Notes: generated from the letters alone by a model not told the origin. A DNA stretch of 64,000 nt from Flavobacterium soyae (GCF_021245985.1 NZ_JAJQXA010000005.1:62001-126000); one strand, 5' to 3'. Positions 17,715 to 32,000 are shown, counted from the first letter of the stretch. A program made the numbers and translations.

Positions 17715-17902
17715 AAAAAAACTTCTGAACCCCTGTTATCAGTAAAATAAGCTTCTAATGCATTAAAAACAGGTACTGAGCTATTGCTAAAATTTTTGCT
17801 TAAAAAATATTGTTTATTTAAAAAACAGCAGCAATATTTTTTATATGTTGATTTTTATTTGAAGTTTAAAGCTGCGATTTTTGAAAAAATTGACTGACAA
17901 AA

Positions 17903-17933
17903 AAAGAGCTTCAGTTTTAAACCGAAGCTCTTT
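17903..17933 (-). terminator. terminator after HTCS 1
   Basis: AAAGAGCTTC (17903-17912) pairs with GAAGCTCTTT (17924-17933) and the inner bases extend the stem nearly fully. Read on the minus strand it is followed by seven T residues. It lies past the inverted-repeat element at 17948-18132 and probably ends the HTCS 1 transcript. Confidence 0.8.
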
Positions 17934-17947
17934 ACTAATTAATGATT

Positions 17948-18132
17948 ACCCGTTGGGTGTAATTCATATATTTTTTATTCAACACATAGAGACATAGATT
18001 TTTCTACTAAGAAAGAGCTTAAAAAGAAACTCGTTTCTAACACATAGCCAACTATGTTAAACAAGTGAAACGCCTTTTTTAAGCATTCTAAATCTATGTT
18101 TCTATGTGTTAAATTAATTTCACCCAACGGGT
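17948..18132. repeat. dispersed inverted-repeat element, copy 1
   Basis: The outer ends are a perfect 12-bp inverted repeat (ACCCGTTGGGTG at 17948-17959 and its complement at 18121-18132). Inside it a 20-bp inverted repeat (17981-18000 and 18091-18110; AACACATAGAGACATAG and CTATGTTTCTATGTGTT) has one mismatch. The core holds GAAACTCGTTTC and AAGTGAAACGCCTTTTT (18063-18079). It lies directly downstream of the HTCS 1 stop and has no coding capacity. Related copies are at 22558 and 61955. It looks like a MITE-like or intergenic repeat family. Confidence 0.85.
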
Positions 18133-18167
18133 TAATTATTGTCTTTTTTAAATTGTTTTTGTATAGT

Positions 18168-21100
18168 TTATTCTTTTGTCTTTTTTTCCTGATTAGGTAA
18201 ATGGCCGTATTTAACTTTATAACATTTGGCAAAATAGGAGGGAGAAGTAAACCCAACTTTATAGCTTATTTCGTTAATATTATTGTTGCCTTGTTCAATA
18301 AGCTGTTTTGCTTTCTCTAATCGTACATTTCTAATAAACTCGTTAACAGAAATGCCTGTTAATGTTTTTATTTTTCGATACAGCTGACTTCTGCTCAGGA
18401 AGATTTTAGAAGACAAAAGTTCTACAGTCAATTCTGGTTCGCTGATATTTTCATTAATAAAATGCAGGATTTTTTGAATGAAATCATTATCCAGCGATGT
18501 TGTTTTTTCTTTGCCTTGTTTTGTAATGCCGCTGTAAAATTTCTTAAACATGATCTGTCTGCTTGTAATAAGCTGTGCCAGGCTTGATTTTAAAATATCC
18601 AGTTCAAATGGTTTGCTTAAATACATATCTGCACCAGAATCGATCCCTTCTAATCTGTCTTTTACCATTGCTTTTGCCGACAGCATTAATAAAGGAATGT
18701 GACTTGTTTTTAAATCTCCTTTTATGTTTTTACACAACTGCAGTCCATCCATAACCGGCATAATAACATCTGTAATTATTAAATCCGGTAATTTTTGCAC
18801 CGCAAGTTCGTAGCCCTTTTTACCATTTTCGGCTGTAATAACTTTGTAGGTTTTACTCAGTTCCTCTTTTAAATAACCTCTTAATTCAGGATTGTCTTCG
18901 ACAATCAAAACTGTATAAGGTTTTGCAGTTTTTTCTGCAGGGTTGTCGATGGCTTCATCCGTAAAATCATCTTCATTGGTTTGATTATCAGCAGTGTCAA
19001 ATAAAAATTGATTTTTGTTTTTTTCTGTTTTAAAAATCTCATCTATTATTTCACTTTTTTTATAAAAAGACCTGCCTAAAGGAAATGTTACCTTAAATTT
19101 TGTGCCTTCTCCAACTTCACTTTCCACTTCAATTTTTCCTTTATGCAGCTCAATAAATTCTTTGACAACCTCTAAACCAATTCCGGTGCTGCCGTAATAA
19201 TCTTTATTTACATTATTGACCTGGTAGAACCGGTCAAAAATTCTGTTTAAATCTTTTTTACGAATTCCTGAACCTGTATCTGTAATTGTTATTGAAAACG
19301 AAGGAACTTTTTCTCCATTAATTATCAATGCATTATCTGTATCTGATGTGTCTATAGAAATAGTTATAGAACCATTATCCGGAGTAAATTTGAATGCGTT
19401 TGAAATAATATTAAAAAGTATTTTTTCCAGCATCTTAGGATCGAGCCAGTCTTCGAGTTCATCTTGTGATGACTCAAAATTAACTTTAATGTTTCGGGCA
19501 GCGGCTTCTTCATCAAAATAGCCAATAATTCCTTCTGTAAAGGCTACGACTTCAATGTTCTTCGCCTGAAGCGAAATTTTATTAAACTCTAATTTATTAA
19601 AATCCATAAGCTCATTAATAAGCCTGGAAAGCCTGTCAGAGCTTTTGTGTACAATTTTTAATTTATTATGTATTTCTGGAGACAATTTTTTGCTTCTTAA
19701 AATATCTTCCAGCGGATTAATAATCAGCGTTAATGGTGTCCTGAATTCATGCGAGATATTGGTAAAAAACTGTAATTTTTTATTGTTTAATTTCTCTAAC
19801 TGAATGGTTTTTTCTTTTTCTAAAATAATGGCCTGCTTCGCTTTAAAACGATTTTGATAAATCTTATTAATATATCTAATTAGAAAAATTAAAATAGTGA
19901 CGTAGATTAAATAAGCCCAAAAGGTTTTCCACCACGGGGGAAGAATTTTTATTTTTAGTTCTAATTGGTTATTGCTCCAGGAACCATCTGCATTGGCTGA
20001 TTTTACTTTAAAAGTATAATTGCCCGGCGCAAGATTTGTATAGGTTGCTGTTCTGTTATTTCCGGCATAATTCCAGTCTTTTTCAAAACCTTCGAGGTAA
20101 TAGGCGTATTGATTTTTTTTAGAATAATTGTAGTTAATTCCCACATATTCAATCGTAAAAACAGATTGTGTGTAGTTAAGCGTAATTTCTTTAGTCTGCG
20201 AAATTACTTTGGTTAAAGGCGAAGCTTCTTCATTTGGTTTTACGGATCGATTGAATAATTTAAAATCACTAAAATACAATCTTGGCGCTTTTTCTGTTTT
20301 TTTAATTTCGTTTGGATTAAAATAATTTACGCCTTCATAACCGCCAAAATACAACTCTCCGTTTCCATCTTTAAAGACGGCATTATTATTAAAATCGTTA
20401 TCAATAAGACCATCATCTTTATTGAAATTGGTACTTTTCTTATTTTTAAAATCCAGTTTTGTTAAACCAGATCCGCCGCTTACCCATAATGAACCGTTAT
20501 TGTCTGAAATTATGGCACGAACAGATTTTTCTTTAAAACCCGGAAAATCATCATAATTAGAAAATACCTTATTTTTTTTATTATAACTAAATAATCCCTG
20601 CCCGTCAGTTCCTATCCATATCGTTTTATCATTAGATTCATAAATGGATAAAATAGTTTGAATACTGTTGTGCTTATTTATGCCGCTAAACATTGCATCG
20701 CGCATTTTTGCCACTTTAAAGCCGGATTCGTCTTTTAAACTTACCTGATATAATCCTAAGATTGTTCCTACCCACAACACATTATCTGAGTCTACAAAGA
20801 CTTTACGGATAAAAGCATTGTCTAAAGCATTATCTGAAAAAGGTTTAGAGTCACAATGCACAAATGTGCTGCTTTTATTATCAAAATAATGCAGCCCTTT
20901 TATAAAAGTTCCAATCCAGATTCGGCCTTTTGAATCTTCCGAAAAACTAAAAATTCGATTCGATTTTAATCCTGTAGTATTTGTAGTATTGTAGTTTATG
21001 AATCGGGTAGTGCCATTTTTTAAAAAATAGATTCCTCGATCCCAGCTTCCTATCCAGATATTTTGTTTACTGTCTACAAATATGGTCTGAATATCAAAAG

Positions 21101-22322
21101 CATCTAAACCAGAGTAATAGTTTTGATTATTTTGATTAATGTGAATGTAACTTTTATTCGTAAGATTATAAATGTCGAGTCCGCCGCCTTCATTACTTAT
21201 TAATAAATTTCCCTTTTTATCTTTTATAACTGAAGTTACATGACTAGTCTGCAAAGAATTATCATTATTTACAAGTGATTCAAGAGAATTGAATTTGTTA
21301 TTAGGTTTATCAAAAACACCAAGTCCTTTATTAAAATATCCTAACCAGAGCCGTTTTTCTTTGTCTTCGTATAACGACCAAACGGAATTAGATTTTAAAC
21401 TAAAATTATCGTATTTACTGTGCAGGTATTTTCGAAGGACTTGTCCTTTATAATTTACAACCAGTAATCCGTCATTTTCTGTACCGCATACAATGTAATC
21501 CAGATTGCTTTGTACGATCGATAAGATTTTGTTTTTGGTAATAGTGTATTTTTCAAATTGATAATTATCAGTTTCGGGTTTAATTTTTATCAGACCGTTT
21601 TCAGTCGTTCCCATCCACAGATATCCAAATTTATCAATAACAAGGCTTTCTATATCGTCCAGCAAAGGTTCTCTTTTAAATTTGTCTTTGTAAACCTGTT
21701 TAACTTTTCCGTTTAAATCGATCTCTAAAAGACCATAACTGGTTCCTAAATAAATAATTCCCTGCTTATTTTTTACCGAAGATTTTATTAGAAAATTAGG
21801 TTTGTCCAACACCTTTGAGTGAACCAGCGAAGCTTTTAAAGTCTTTATATTAAGTTTGAATAATCCAAAACCATAAGCCCCTAAGAATAAATTGCCGTTA
21901 TTGTCTTCAATAATTGTTTTTACGGTAATGGGTTCACTATATCCTTTTGTAATTACATCCTCAATATTGATTTTTGTAAAATTATCTAAATCTCTGTTGT
22001 ACAAACACAATCCTTCATCTGTACCCACCCATAAATTATTATTAGAATCAATAAAAGTGGTGTAAATAAAGTTGCTGTTTACAGATCCGGGTTTTTTATC
22101 GTATTTATATCCAAAATAATTTACCCCGTCATATCGATACAAACCAGCACCGTTTGTGCCTATCCAGATAAAACCATTGTTATCCTGAATAATAGAAGAA
22201 ACAGCTCTTTTTGTGGTAGTTTCCTGTATGCTTCTAAATTGGTAACTGTCAAATTTTCCTTGAGAAAACAGGCAGTTGATAAGTGAAAAGAAGCATAAAA
22301 GAATATATTTGATATTTTTCAT
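18168..22322 (-). CDS. hybrid two-component regulator (HTCS) 1
   Basis: The 1384-residue one-protein signalling system has a signal peptide (1-20), a periplasmic double propeller of Reg_prop repeats (about 25-720; many copies like GNLWVGT), a Y_Y_Y domain (about 725-790), a transmembrane helix near 798-816, a histidine kinase (841-1083) with H858 in NISHEFRTPLT and GSTGIGLEVV, a receiver (1136-1250) with D1185 in IITDVIMP, and an AraC HTH domain (about 1281-1376, SRSQLYRKIKTLTG and VGFTSPSYFAKCYK). It should sense a periplasmic oligosaccharide and activate local genes. It is a close paralogue of HTCS 2 at 34700-38830 and lies upstream of the susC 1 operon. The ligand is probably a xylo-oligomer, by context. 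Confidence 0.96.
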   Translation of the reverse strand: MKNIKYILLCFFSLINCLFSQGKFDSYQFRSIQETTTKRAVSSIIQDNNGFIWIGTNGAGLYRYDGVNYFGYKYDKKPGSVNSNFIYTTFIDSNNNLWVGTDEGLCLYNRDLDNFTKINIEDVITKGYSEPITVKTIIEDNNGNLFLGAYGFGLFKLNIKTLKASLVHSKVLDKPNFLIKSSVKNKQGIIYLGTSYGLLEIDLNGKVKQVYKDKFKREPLLDDIESLVIDKFGYLWMGTTENGLIKIKPETDNYQFEKYTITKNKILSIVQSNLDYIVCGTENDGLLVVNYKGQVLRKYLHSKYDNFSLKSNSVWSLYEDKEKRLWLGYFNKGLGVFDKPNNKFNSLESLVNNDNSLQTSHVTSVIKDKKGNLLISNEGGGLDIYNLTNKSYIHINQNNQNYYSGLDAFDIQTIFVDSKQNIWIGSWDRGIYFLKNGTTRFINYNTTNTTGLKSNRIFSFSEDSKGRIWIGTFIKGLHYFDNKSSTFVHCDSKPFSDNALDNAFIRKVFVDSDNVLWVGTILGLYQVSLKDESGFKVAKMRDAMFSGINKHNSIQTILSIYESNDKTIWIGTDGQGLFSYNKKNKVFSNYDDFPGFKEKSVRAIISDNNGSLWVSGGSGLTKLDFKNKKSTNFNKDDGLIDNDFNNNAVFKDGNGELYFGGYEGVNYFNPNEIKKTEKAPRLYFSDFKLFNRSVKPNEEASPLTKVISQTKEITLNYTQSVFTIEYVGINYNYSKKNQYAYYLEGFEKDWNYAGNNRTATYTNLAPGNYTFKVKSANADGSWSNNQLELKIKILPPWWKTFWAYLIYVTILIFLIRYINKIYQNRFKAKQAIILEKEKTIQLEKLNNKKLQFFTNISHEFRTPLTLIINPLEDILRSKKLSPEIHNKLKIVHKSSDRLSRLINELMDFNKLEFNKISLQAKNIEVVAFTEGIIGYFDEEAAARNIKVNFESSQDELEDWLDPKMLEKILFNIISNAFKFTPDNGSITISIDTSDTDNALIINGEKVPSFSITITDTGSGIRKKDLNRIFDRFYQVNNVNKDYYGSTGIGLEVVKEFIELHKGKIEVESEVGEGTKFKVTFPLGRSFYKKSEIIDEIFKTEKNKNQFLFDTADNQTNEDDFTDEAIDNPAEKTAKPYTVLIVEDNPELRGYLKEELSKTYKVITAENGKKGYELAVQKLPDLIITDVIMPVMDGLQLCKNIKGDLKTSHIPLLMLSAKAMVKDRLEGIDSGADMYLSKPFELDILKSSLAQLITSRQIMFKKFYSGITKQGKEKTTSLDNDFIQKILHFINENISEPELTVELLSSKIFLSRSQLYRKIKTLTGISVNEFIRNVRLEKAKQLIEQGNNNINEISYKVGFTSPSYFAKCYKVKYGHLPNQEKKTKE

Positions 22323-22445
22323 TTACATTTTAATGTTATTATTATCAATTTTCATTGAAAATAAAATGGGTAATTGATTCTTTTTGAGAATATTTGAAGC
22401 AATATTAATAAAAGTAAATAAAACACTTAATTTTTTTTGTCCAAA

Positions 22446-22510
22446 TTTGGCATATTGCCAAAATCCTGAGTACAATTAATAACCTTATAAGGAATTATCG
22501 TACTCAGGAT
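22446..22510. promoter_or_regulatory. two palindromes upstream of HTCS 1
   Basis: TTTGGCA-TAT-TGCCAAA is a perfect 7-bp-arm inverted repeat at 22446-22462. Next to it lies a 48-bp imperfect palindrome, 22463-22510, with outer arms ATCCTGAGTAC and GTACTCAGGAT and a central CCTTATAAGG. On the minus strand both are 125-190 bp upstream of the HTCS 1 start. They could be operators or the terminator of the GH3 transcript. Confidence 0.5.
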
Positions 22511-22557
22511 ATAAAATTGTAAAAAAAAATATACTAACCTGCTGGAGTAGTTTTTTT

Positions 22558-22693
22558 AACACATAGAAACATAGCTTTTGTTTACTTAAAAAAAGGCGTT
22601 TCACTTAGTTTTAATACACATAGCTATGTGTGAGAAACGAGTTTCTTTTTAACTTCTTTCCTCATAAATAATAAACCTATGTTTCTATGTGTT
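22558..22693. repeat. dispersed inverted-repeat element, copy 2
   Basis: Terminal arms AACACATAGAAACATAG (22558-22574) and CTATGTTTCTATGTGTT (22677-22693) are perfect complements. The core has AAAAGGCGTTTCACTTAG (22591-22608) and GAAACGAGTTTC, the same modules as copies 1 and 3 in opposite orientation. The outer arms of copy 1 are absent here. It sits right after the stop of the GH3 gene. Confidence 0.85.
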
Positions 22694-22715
22694 TAATTTT
22701 TTTTCTTGAAATACT

Positions 22716-24998
22716 TTATTTTAGCTCAAACTTAGTCGTAAGTCCTTCATTTGAATTCCAGCCCACCATAACATTGAATATGCCCGGTTCTACTAAAAAT
22801 TTGCCATCGTTGTCATAAAAACCTATTTCCTTATCTGTTAAGGTAAAATGTACTGTTTTTGTTTCTCCTTTTTTTAATTCGATAAGCTCAAAACCTTTTA
22901 ATTCTTTAACAGGCCTTACAATACTTGCAGCGGGATCATTTATATACAATTGAACGATTTCTTTTCCGTCAAAGTTTCCTGTGTTGGTAACGTCAACAGA
23001 AATTTCAATTTTTTCTCCTTTTTGAAAAGAAGATTTTGCTATTTTTAAATTTTTATAGGCAAAAGAAGTATAGCTTAATCCGTAGCCAAAAGGATATAAA
23101 GGTGTTTTTTCTACATCTGAATAATGTGACCAAAAAACATTTTGGTCTTTATCAGTCGGCCTTCCGGTATTATACAAATTGTAATAAATAGGACATTGGC
23201 CTACATTTCTTGGAAAAGACATTGGCAGTTTACCACTTGGGTTATAATCTCCGTATAAAACCTGTGCAACTGCATTTCCGGTTTGGGTTCCTAACTGCCA
23301 CGCTTCGACAATAGCAGGAATATGCTCTGCTGCCCAAGGGAACGTTAACGGACGCCCATTATTTAAAACCAAGACAATATTAGGATTTACTTTATAAACT
23401 TCCTCTAACAATTGCTGTTGATTTCCCGGTAAGCTTAATTCAGTTCTGCTGCGGGCTTCACCGCTTTGAAAACCAATTTCACCCAAAACTATAACGACAA
23501 CTTCGGCATTTTTTGCAGCTGTTTTTGCAGCTTCAAATCCAGAAAAATCAGTTGTATTAACTTTTACTTCGTCTAAAAATGATTGTTTGTTTACAGCGAC
23601 ATCCGTTCCTTTTTCATAAACTAATGAGTTGTCTTTATATTGCTGCATTCCTTCCAAAACTGATACTGCGGTATTGTCTTCGGCAGCAATTCTCCAGCTT
23701 CCCAGCGGACTGTTTTTATCATTTGCCAAAGCACCAATTAAAGCGATTTTAGTACCTGTTTTTTTCAAAGGCAGAAGATTTTTATCATTCTTCAGCAAAA
23801 CAATAGATTTTTTGGCCATGTCCAGAACGTCATCATTATTTGCTTTACTGCCAACGTTTGCTTTTTCACGAGCTTCATCACAATATTTATAAGGGTTGTC
23901 AAACAAACCTAATTCAAATTTTACGCGAAGAATTCTGCGTACAGCATCATCAATCACACTTTCTTTGAGCAACCCTTTTTTTACTAATTGAACTAATTCA
24001 GTCACATATACATTTGATTCCATATCCATGTCAGAACCTGCTATGGCTGCTTTTTTAGCTGCATCGGCTGCATTAGCCGCGTAACCATGTGTAATCATTT
24101 CGCCTATAGAAGCCCAGTCTGAAACAACAAAGCCTTTAAATCCCCAGGCTCCTTTTAAAATATCTCTCTGCAAAAAACTGTTTCCGGTTGCAGGAACTCC
24201 ATTTAGAGTATTAAACGAATTCATAAAAGTACGAATCCCTGCATCGACAGCTGCTTTAAAAGGCGGTAATACCGTATTGTATAGCTTTGAATTACTCATA
24301 TCAACGCTGTTGTATTCTCGGCCAGCTTCTACAAAGCCATAAGCAGCAAAATGCTTCGCGCAAGCTATAACTGAGGTATTGCCGAAATTATCACCCTGAA
24401 AACCTTTAACTCTTGCCGCAGCAATTTTACTTCCCAAATAAGGATCTTCGCCAGCGCCTTCCATAACTCTTCCCCATCGTGCATCATTGACTATATCAAC
24501 ATTTGGTGCAAAAGTCCAGTTCAATCCAGAAGCAGAGGCTTCAAGAGCAGCCACTCGTGCCGAATTTTTAATGGCTTCTAAATCCCAGCTTGCGGCTTCT
24601 GCCAATGGAATAGGGCTGAGGGTTTTGTAACCGTGTATTACATCAAAACCAAAAATTAGCGGAATTCCAAGGCGGGTTTCCTCAACTGCTATTTTTTGTA
24701 CTGCTTTAACTTCCTTAACACCTCTTACGGTCAGCATAGAACCTACCCATCCTTTTTTTATATTATTGTATTTTTCTTCGTTAGTACCAGATTCCGGTTT
24801 TGGCCCGGTAACATCCCATGAACCGTTATATTGATTCATTTGTCCAACCTTTTCTTCTAATGTCATTTCTTTCATCAAAAGTGAAATGCGGTCTTCTATT
24901 GGTTTACTGGTATCAAGATGTTTTTTTGTTTGGGCGTAACCGCTTCCATAAACGATCAGCAGTAAAAATGCATATCTTTTAATTTGTTTTTTCATCAT
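22716..24998 (-). CDS. GH3 beta-glycosidase (BglX-like)
   Basis: A signal peptide (1-22, GYAQ) and the three usual domains of periplasmic BglX-type GH3 enzymes are present: the TIM barrel (about 30-370), the alpha/beta sandwich (about 395-610, with GEARSRTELSLPG carrying the acid/base Glu) and a C-terminal FnIII-like domain (about 670-755). The nucleophile is D294 in GFVVSDWAS; KHF and DARWGRVMEGAGEDP are intact. Family members remove terminal beta-linked glucose or xylose. Placed here it may be a beta-xylosidase or beta-glucosidase; sequence alone does not settle it. It is divergent from the GH43-led operon, with one of the shared ACAAYYRRTTGT palindromes upstream. Two adjacent Met codons allow either start. 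Confidence 0.93.
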   Translation of the reverse strand: MMKKQIKRYAFLLLIVYGSGYAQTKKHLDTSKPIEDRISLLMKEMTLEEKVGQMNQYNGSWDVTGPKPESGTNEEKYNNIKKGWVGSMLTVRGVKEVKAVQKIAVEETRLGIPLIFGFDVIHGYKTLSPIPLAEAASWDLEAIKNSARVAALEASASGLNWTFAPNVDIVNDARWGRVMEGAGEDPYLGSKIAAARVKGFQGDNFGNTSVIACAKHFAAYGFVEAGREYNSVDMSNSKLYNTVLPPFKAAVDAGIRTFMNSFNTLNGVPATGNSFLQRDILKGAWGFKGFVVSDWASIGEMITHGYAANAADAAKKAAIAGSDMDMESNVYVTELVQLVKKGLLKESVIDDAVRRILRVKFELGLFDNPYKYCDEAREKANVGSKANNDDVLDMAKKSIVLLKNDKNLLPLKKTGTKIALIGALANDKNSPLGSWRIAAEDNTAVSVLEGMQQYKDNSLVYEKGTDVAVNKQSFLDEVKVNTTDFSGFEAAKTAAKNAEVVVIVLGEIGFQSGEARSRTELSLPGNQQQLLEEVYKVNPNIVLVLNNGRPLTFPWAAEHIPAIVEAWQLGTQTGNAVAQVLYGDYNPSGKLPMSFPRNVGQCPIYYNLYNTGRPTDKDQNVFWSHYSDVEKTPLYPFGYGLSYTSFAYKNLKIAKSSFQKGEKIEISVDVTNTGNFDGKEIVQLYINDPAASIVRPVKELKGFELIELKKGETKTVHFTLTDKEIGFYDNDGKFLVEPGIFNVMVGWNSNEGLTTKFELK

Positions 24999-25253
24999 TG
25001 TGTTTTTGGTTTTATACTAGATAGTTTTTCAATACAAGCTTGTAAAAGTAGTTTTGGAGTAATAATTAGAATAGTAGATTTGAAGCATTATATGATAGAA
25101 ATGATGTATTTGTAATCTTTACAAGAGATAAAAACAAAAAATAGCAAAATCGAGACTGATTTTGTATTTAATGTTTTCACTTACTTTAAATAAAAAATAG
25201 AGCAGTAATAAGTAGAATGCATTTTGATATTTTAATTTCCGGAGTATTTTATA

Positions 25254-25265
25254 ACAACCGATTGT
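25254..25265. promoter_or_regulatory. palindromic operator A (GH3 side)
   Basis: ACAACCGATTGT, 12 bp. On the minus strand its TTG (25257-25255) could be the -33 element of the GH3 promoter, with a poor -7 match (TAAAATAT, spacing 20). It shares its sequence with operators B, C and D. Confidence 0.55.
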
Positions 25266-25570
25266 TTAATTGATTTTTTATTGAATTTGTTGTTTTGGCT
25301 GATATTGCTTTCTATTTTTAAAATGCACGAATTTTAAATAAATTATACGAAATAACTTATTTAAAAATATTTTTTTATTTATTTTTTCTCAATTTTTATG
25401 TTTTTTAGTACATTTTGTTTTTTTACTAAAATTTTTAAAGGATCATTTTATATTTGATAATGAAGCATCCTTTGGGAAATATTTTTTTTAATATAATTTA
25501 CAATTTTAGCTATAAAATTTAATTAATTATTATTTACGCTTTATTTTTTTAAATATCATTAATAAAATTA

Positions 25571-25590
25571 ATACACAACCGATTGTGTAT
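25571..25590. promoter_or_regulatory. palindromic operator B (GH43 operon)
   Basis: ATACACAACCGATTGTGTAT is a 20-bp palindrome broken only at one pair near its centre. The centre is C|G, as in many LacI-family operators. It covers the -33 TTG (25583-25585) of the candidate promoter of the GH43-led operon. Confidence 0.7.
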
Positions 25591-25612
25591 GTTTTGTTTT
25601 TTATTATATTTG
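25583..25612 (+). promoter_or_regulatory. promoter of the GH43-led operon
   Basis: TTG at 25583-25585, a 19-bp spacer and TATATTTG at 25605-25612 match the Flavobacterium consensus TTG-N17-23-TAnnTTTG. The predicted start of transcription, near 25620, gives a leader of about 245 bases that contains a tiny ORF and a terminator-like hairpin. Confidence 0.65.
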
Positions 25613-25754
25613 TTTTAAATACACTTATTGAATAAGTCGATTTCTGACTTAATTTAAATCAATTTTAGGACTAACATTTTTATCGTAAGCTGCCGAAAAG
25701 CGGTTATTAAAATTCGGGCATTATTTAACTTATATAACAAATTTAATTATAGTA

Positions 25755-25802
25755 ATGAGTGTTGATATTACAGTTACCTTATACTGGTTTTGGGTTTGTT
25801 AG
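25755..25802 (+). other. possible 15-codon leader ORF
   Basis: An ATG opens MSVDITVTLYWFWVC and a TAG stop three bases before a strong hairpin. The four aromatic residues in a row (Y-W-F-W) just before a terminator-like stem resemble a leader-peptide attenuator. No Shine-Dalgarno is visible, so translation is uncertain. Confidence 0.3.
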
Positions 25803-25804
25803 TT

Positions 25805-25831
25805 AAAGCCGGGAGGCATTCTCCCGGCTTT
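25805..25831 (+). terminator. terminator-like hairpin in the GH43 leader
   Basis: AAAGCCGGGAG (25805-25815) and CTCCCGGCTTT (25821-25831) are a perfect 11-bp stem with a 5-base loop, followed by TTAATATTTT. It is the most GC-rich hairpin of the region and lies only 33 bp before the GH43 start, so it may be an attenuator or end a short leader RNA. Confidence 0.7.
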
Positions 25832-25863
25832 TAATATTTTCTAATAAATAAAGAGTATACAAA

Positions 25864-30337
<4,474 letters not shown>

Positions 30338-30411
30338 AATCTTTTTAGAAGATTACAAGTCTCCGAAAGTAATATAAAAGTGTAAACGTTTTTAATTCAA
30401 TTAGAAAGAAT

Positions 30412-31959
30412 ATGAAAAAATATTTAAGTGGCATATTACTGTTTTTTGGGATTTCATTAGCTGCACAAAAAGCACAGAACCCTGTAATTTTTGCAGATGT
30501 TCCTGATTTGTCCATCATCAGAGTTGGCAGTGATTATTATATGAGCAGTACGACGATGCACATGAGCCCGGGCGTTCCAATCATGAAATCAAAAGATTTA
30601 ATTAATTGGAAAATAATAAATTATGCCTCTAATACTTTAGGAAATACAGACGAACTAAATCTGGATAATGATAAAAACAACTATGGGCGGGGTTCTTGGG
30701 CAAGTAATATTAGATTTCACAACAATACATTTTATGTAACCACTTTTGCCCAGACTACCGGAAAGACTTATGTATACACGACAAAAGATATCGAAAAAGG
30801 ACCGTGGAAAGAAATTAGTTTTAGCCCGGCATATCACGATCACAGTATCTTGTTTGATGATGATGGCAGAGTTTATATGGTGTACGGAAATGGCAGACTT
30901 TTTATCAAAGAATTAAAATCTGATTTATCAGGAATAAAAGAAAACGGATTAGATCAGGTTTTAATAGAAAATGCCAGCAGTCCGGCAGGAAATGCTATTA
31001 TGCTTGGCGCAGAAGGTTCTCAATTGTATAAAATAAAAGGTAAATATTATCTATTTAATATTGTCTGGCCAAAAGACGGAATGCGTACAGTGCTTATTCA
31101 CAGAGCCGATAAAATTACGGGGCCGTGGGAAGGAAAAATTGGCTTGCAGGATTTAGGAGTCGCACAAGGAGGGTTAATCGATACTCCTGACGGAAAATGG
31201 TTTTCGTACTTATTTAGAGACTACGGAGGCGTAGGGCGAATTCCCTATTTTGTTCCGGTTAAATGGGAAGACGGCTGGCCAATTTTGGGCGAAAATAATA
31301 AAGTATCTCAATACTTAGATTTACCTGAAAGTAAAGGGTTAATTCCGGGGATTGTGAACTCTGATGATTTTGACAGAAAGAAAGGAGACAAAGATTTACC
31401 CCTAGTCTGGCAGTGGAACCACAATCCTGATAATTCATTTTGGTCAGTAAAAGAAAGAAAAGGCTATTTAAGATTAAAGACAGCTTCAAAAACAAACACT
31501 TTTACACAGGCTAAAAATACGCTCACACAAAGAACGTTTGGGCCAGAATGTTCAGGAATAACTCTGTTGGAAGTTTCTAAAATGAAAGAAGGCGATTTTG
31601 CAGGGCTTTCTTTACTTCAAAAAGATTTTGGTCTGGTAGGCATAAAAGCCGAAAACGGATCAAAAAGAATTGTCATGGTTGAAACCATAGATGGCATTTC
31701 AAAAGAAATTCAAAGCGTTTCCTTCACCGGAACTAAAATCTATTTTAAAGCTGCATGCAATTTTAAAGACAAAGCAGATTTGGGCAGGTTTTACTATAGT
31801 CTGGATGGAAAAGAATGGATTGCTATAGGAAACATAATAAAAATGCCCTACACACTTCCTCATTTTATGGGCTATAGATTTGGCCTTTTTAATTATGCAG
31901 AGAAAGATTTAGGAGGTTATATTGATTTTGATTATTTCCATCTTGACAATAAAAATTAA
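30412..31959 (+). CDS. GH43 glycosidase (subfamily 12-like) 2
   Basis: A 515-residue exported enzyme (signal to about 18, SLAAQ) with a GH43 propeller (about 22-315) and a C-terminal beta-sandwich (about 330-512). Active-site residues are D32 in ADVPDLSII, D143 in YHDHSILFDDDG and E201 in LGAEGSQLYK. The motif order fits GH43 subfamily 12, which includes alpha-L-arabinofuranosidases and beta-xylosidases of Bacteroidota xylan loci. It differs enough from GH43 copy 1 to suggest a complementary linkage, such as arabinose side chains. It lies between the esterase and GH3 in the operon. Confidence 0.92.
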   Translation: MKKYLSGILLFFGISLAAQKAQNPVIFADVPDLSIIRVGSDYYMSSTTMHMSPGVPIMKSKDLINWKIINYASNTLGNTDELNLDNDKNNYGRGSWASNIRFHNNTFYVTTFAQTTGKTYVYTTKDIEKGPWKEISFSPAYHDHSILFDDDGRVYMVYGNGRLFIKELKSDLSGIKENGLDQVLIENASSPAGNAIMLGAEGSQLYKIKGKYYLFNIVWPKDGMRTVLIHRADKITGPWEGKIGLQDLGVAQGGLIDTPDGKWFSYLFRDYGGVGRIPYFVPVKWEDGWPILGENNKVSQYLDLPESKGLIPGIVNSDDFDRKKGDKDLPLVWQWNHNPDNSFWSVKERKGYLRLKTASKTNTFTQAKNTLTQRTFGPECSGITLLEVSKMKEGDFAGLSLLQKDFGLVGIKAENGSKRIVMVETIDGISKEIQSVSFTGTKIYFKAACNFKDKADLGRFYYSLDGKEWIAIGNIIKMPYTLPHFMGYRFGLFNYAEKDLGGYIDFDYFHLDNKN

Positions 31960-32000
31960 ATGATAAACAAACAGTAAAATCTTTAATCAAAAGAAAAAAC

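Noticed and set aside
17975..18256. 93-codon minus-strand ORF over the repeat
   Set aside because: It spans the inverted-repeat element and the 3' end of HTCS 1 in another frame.
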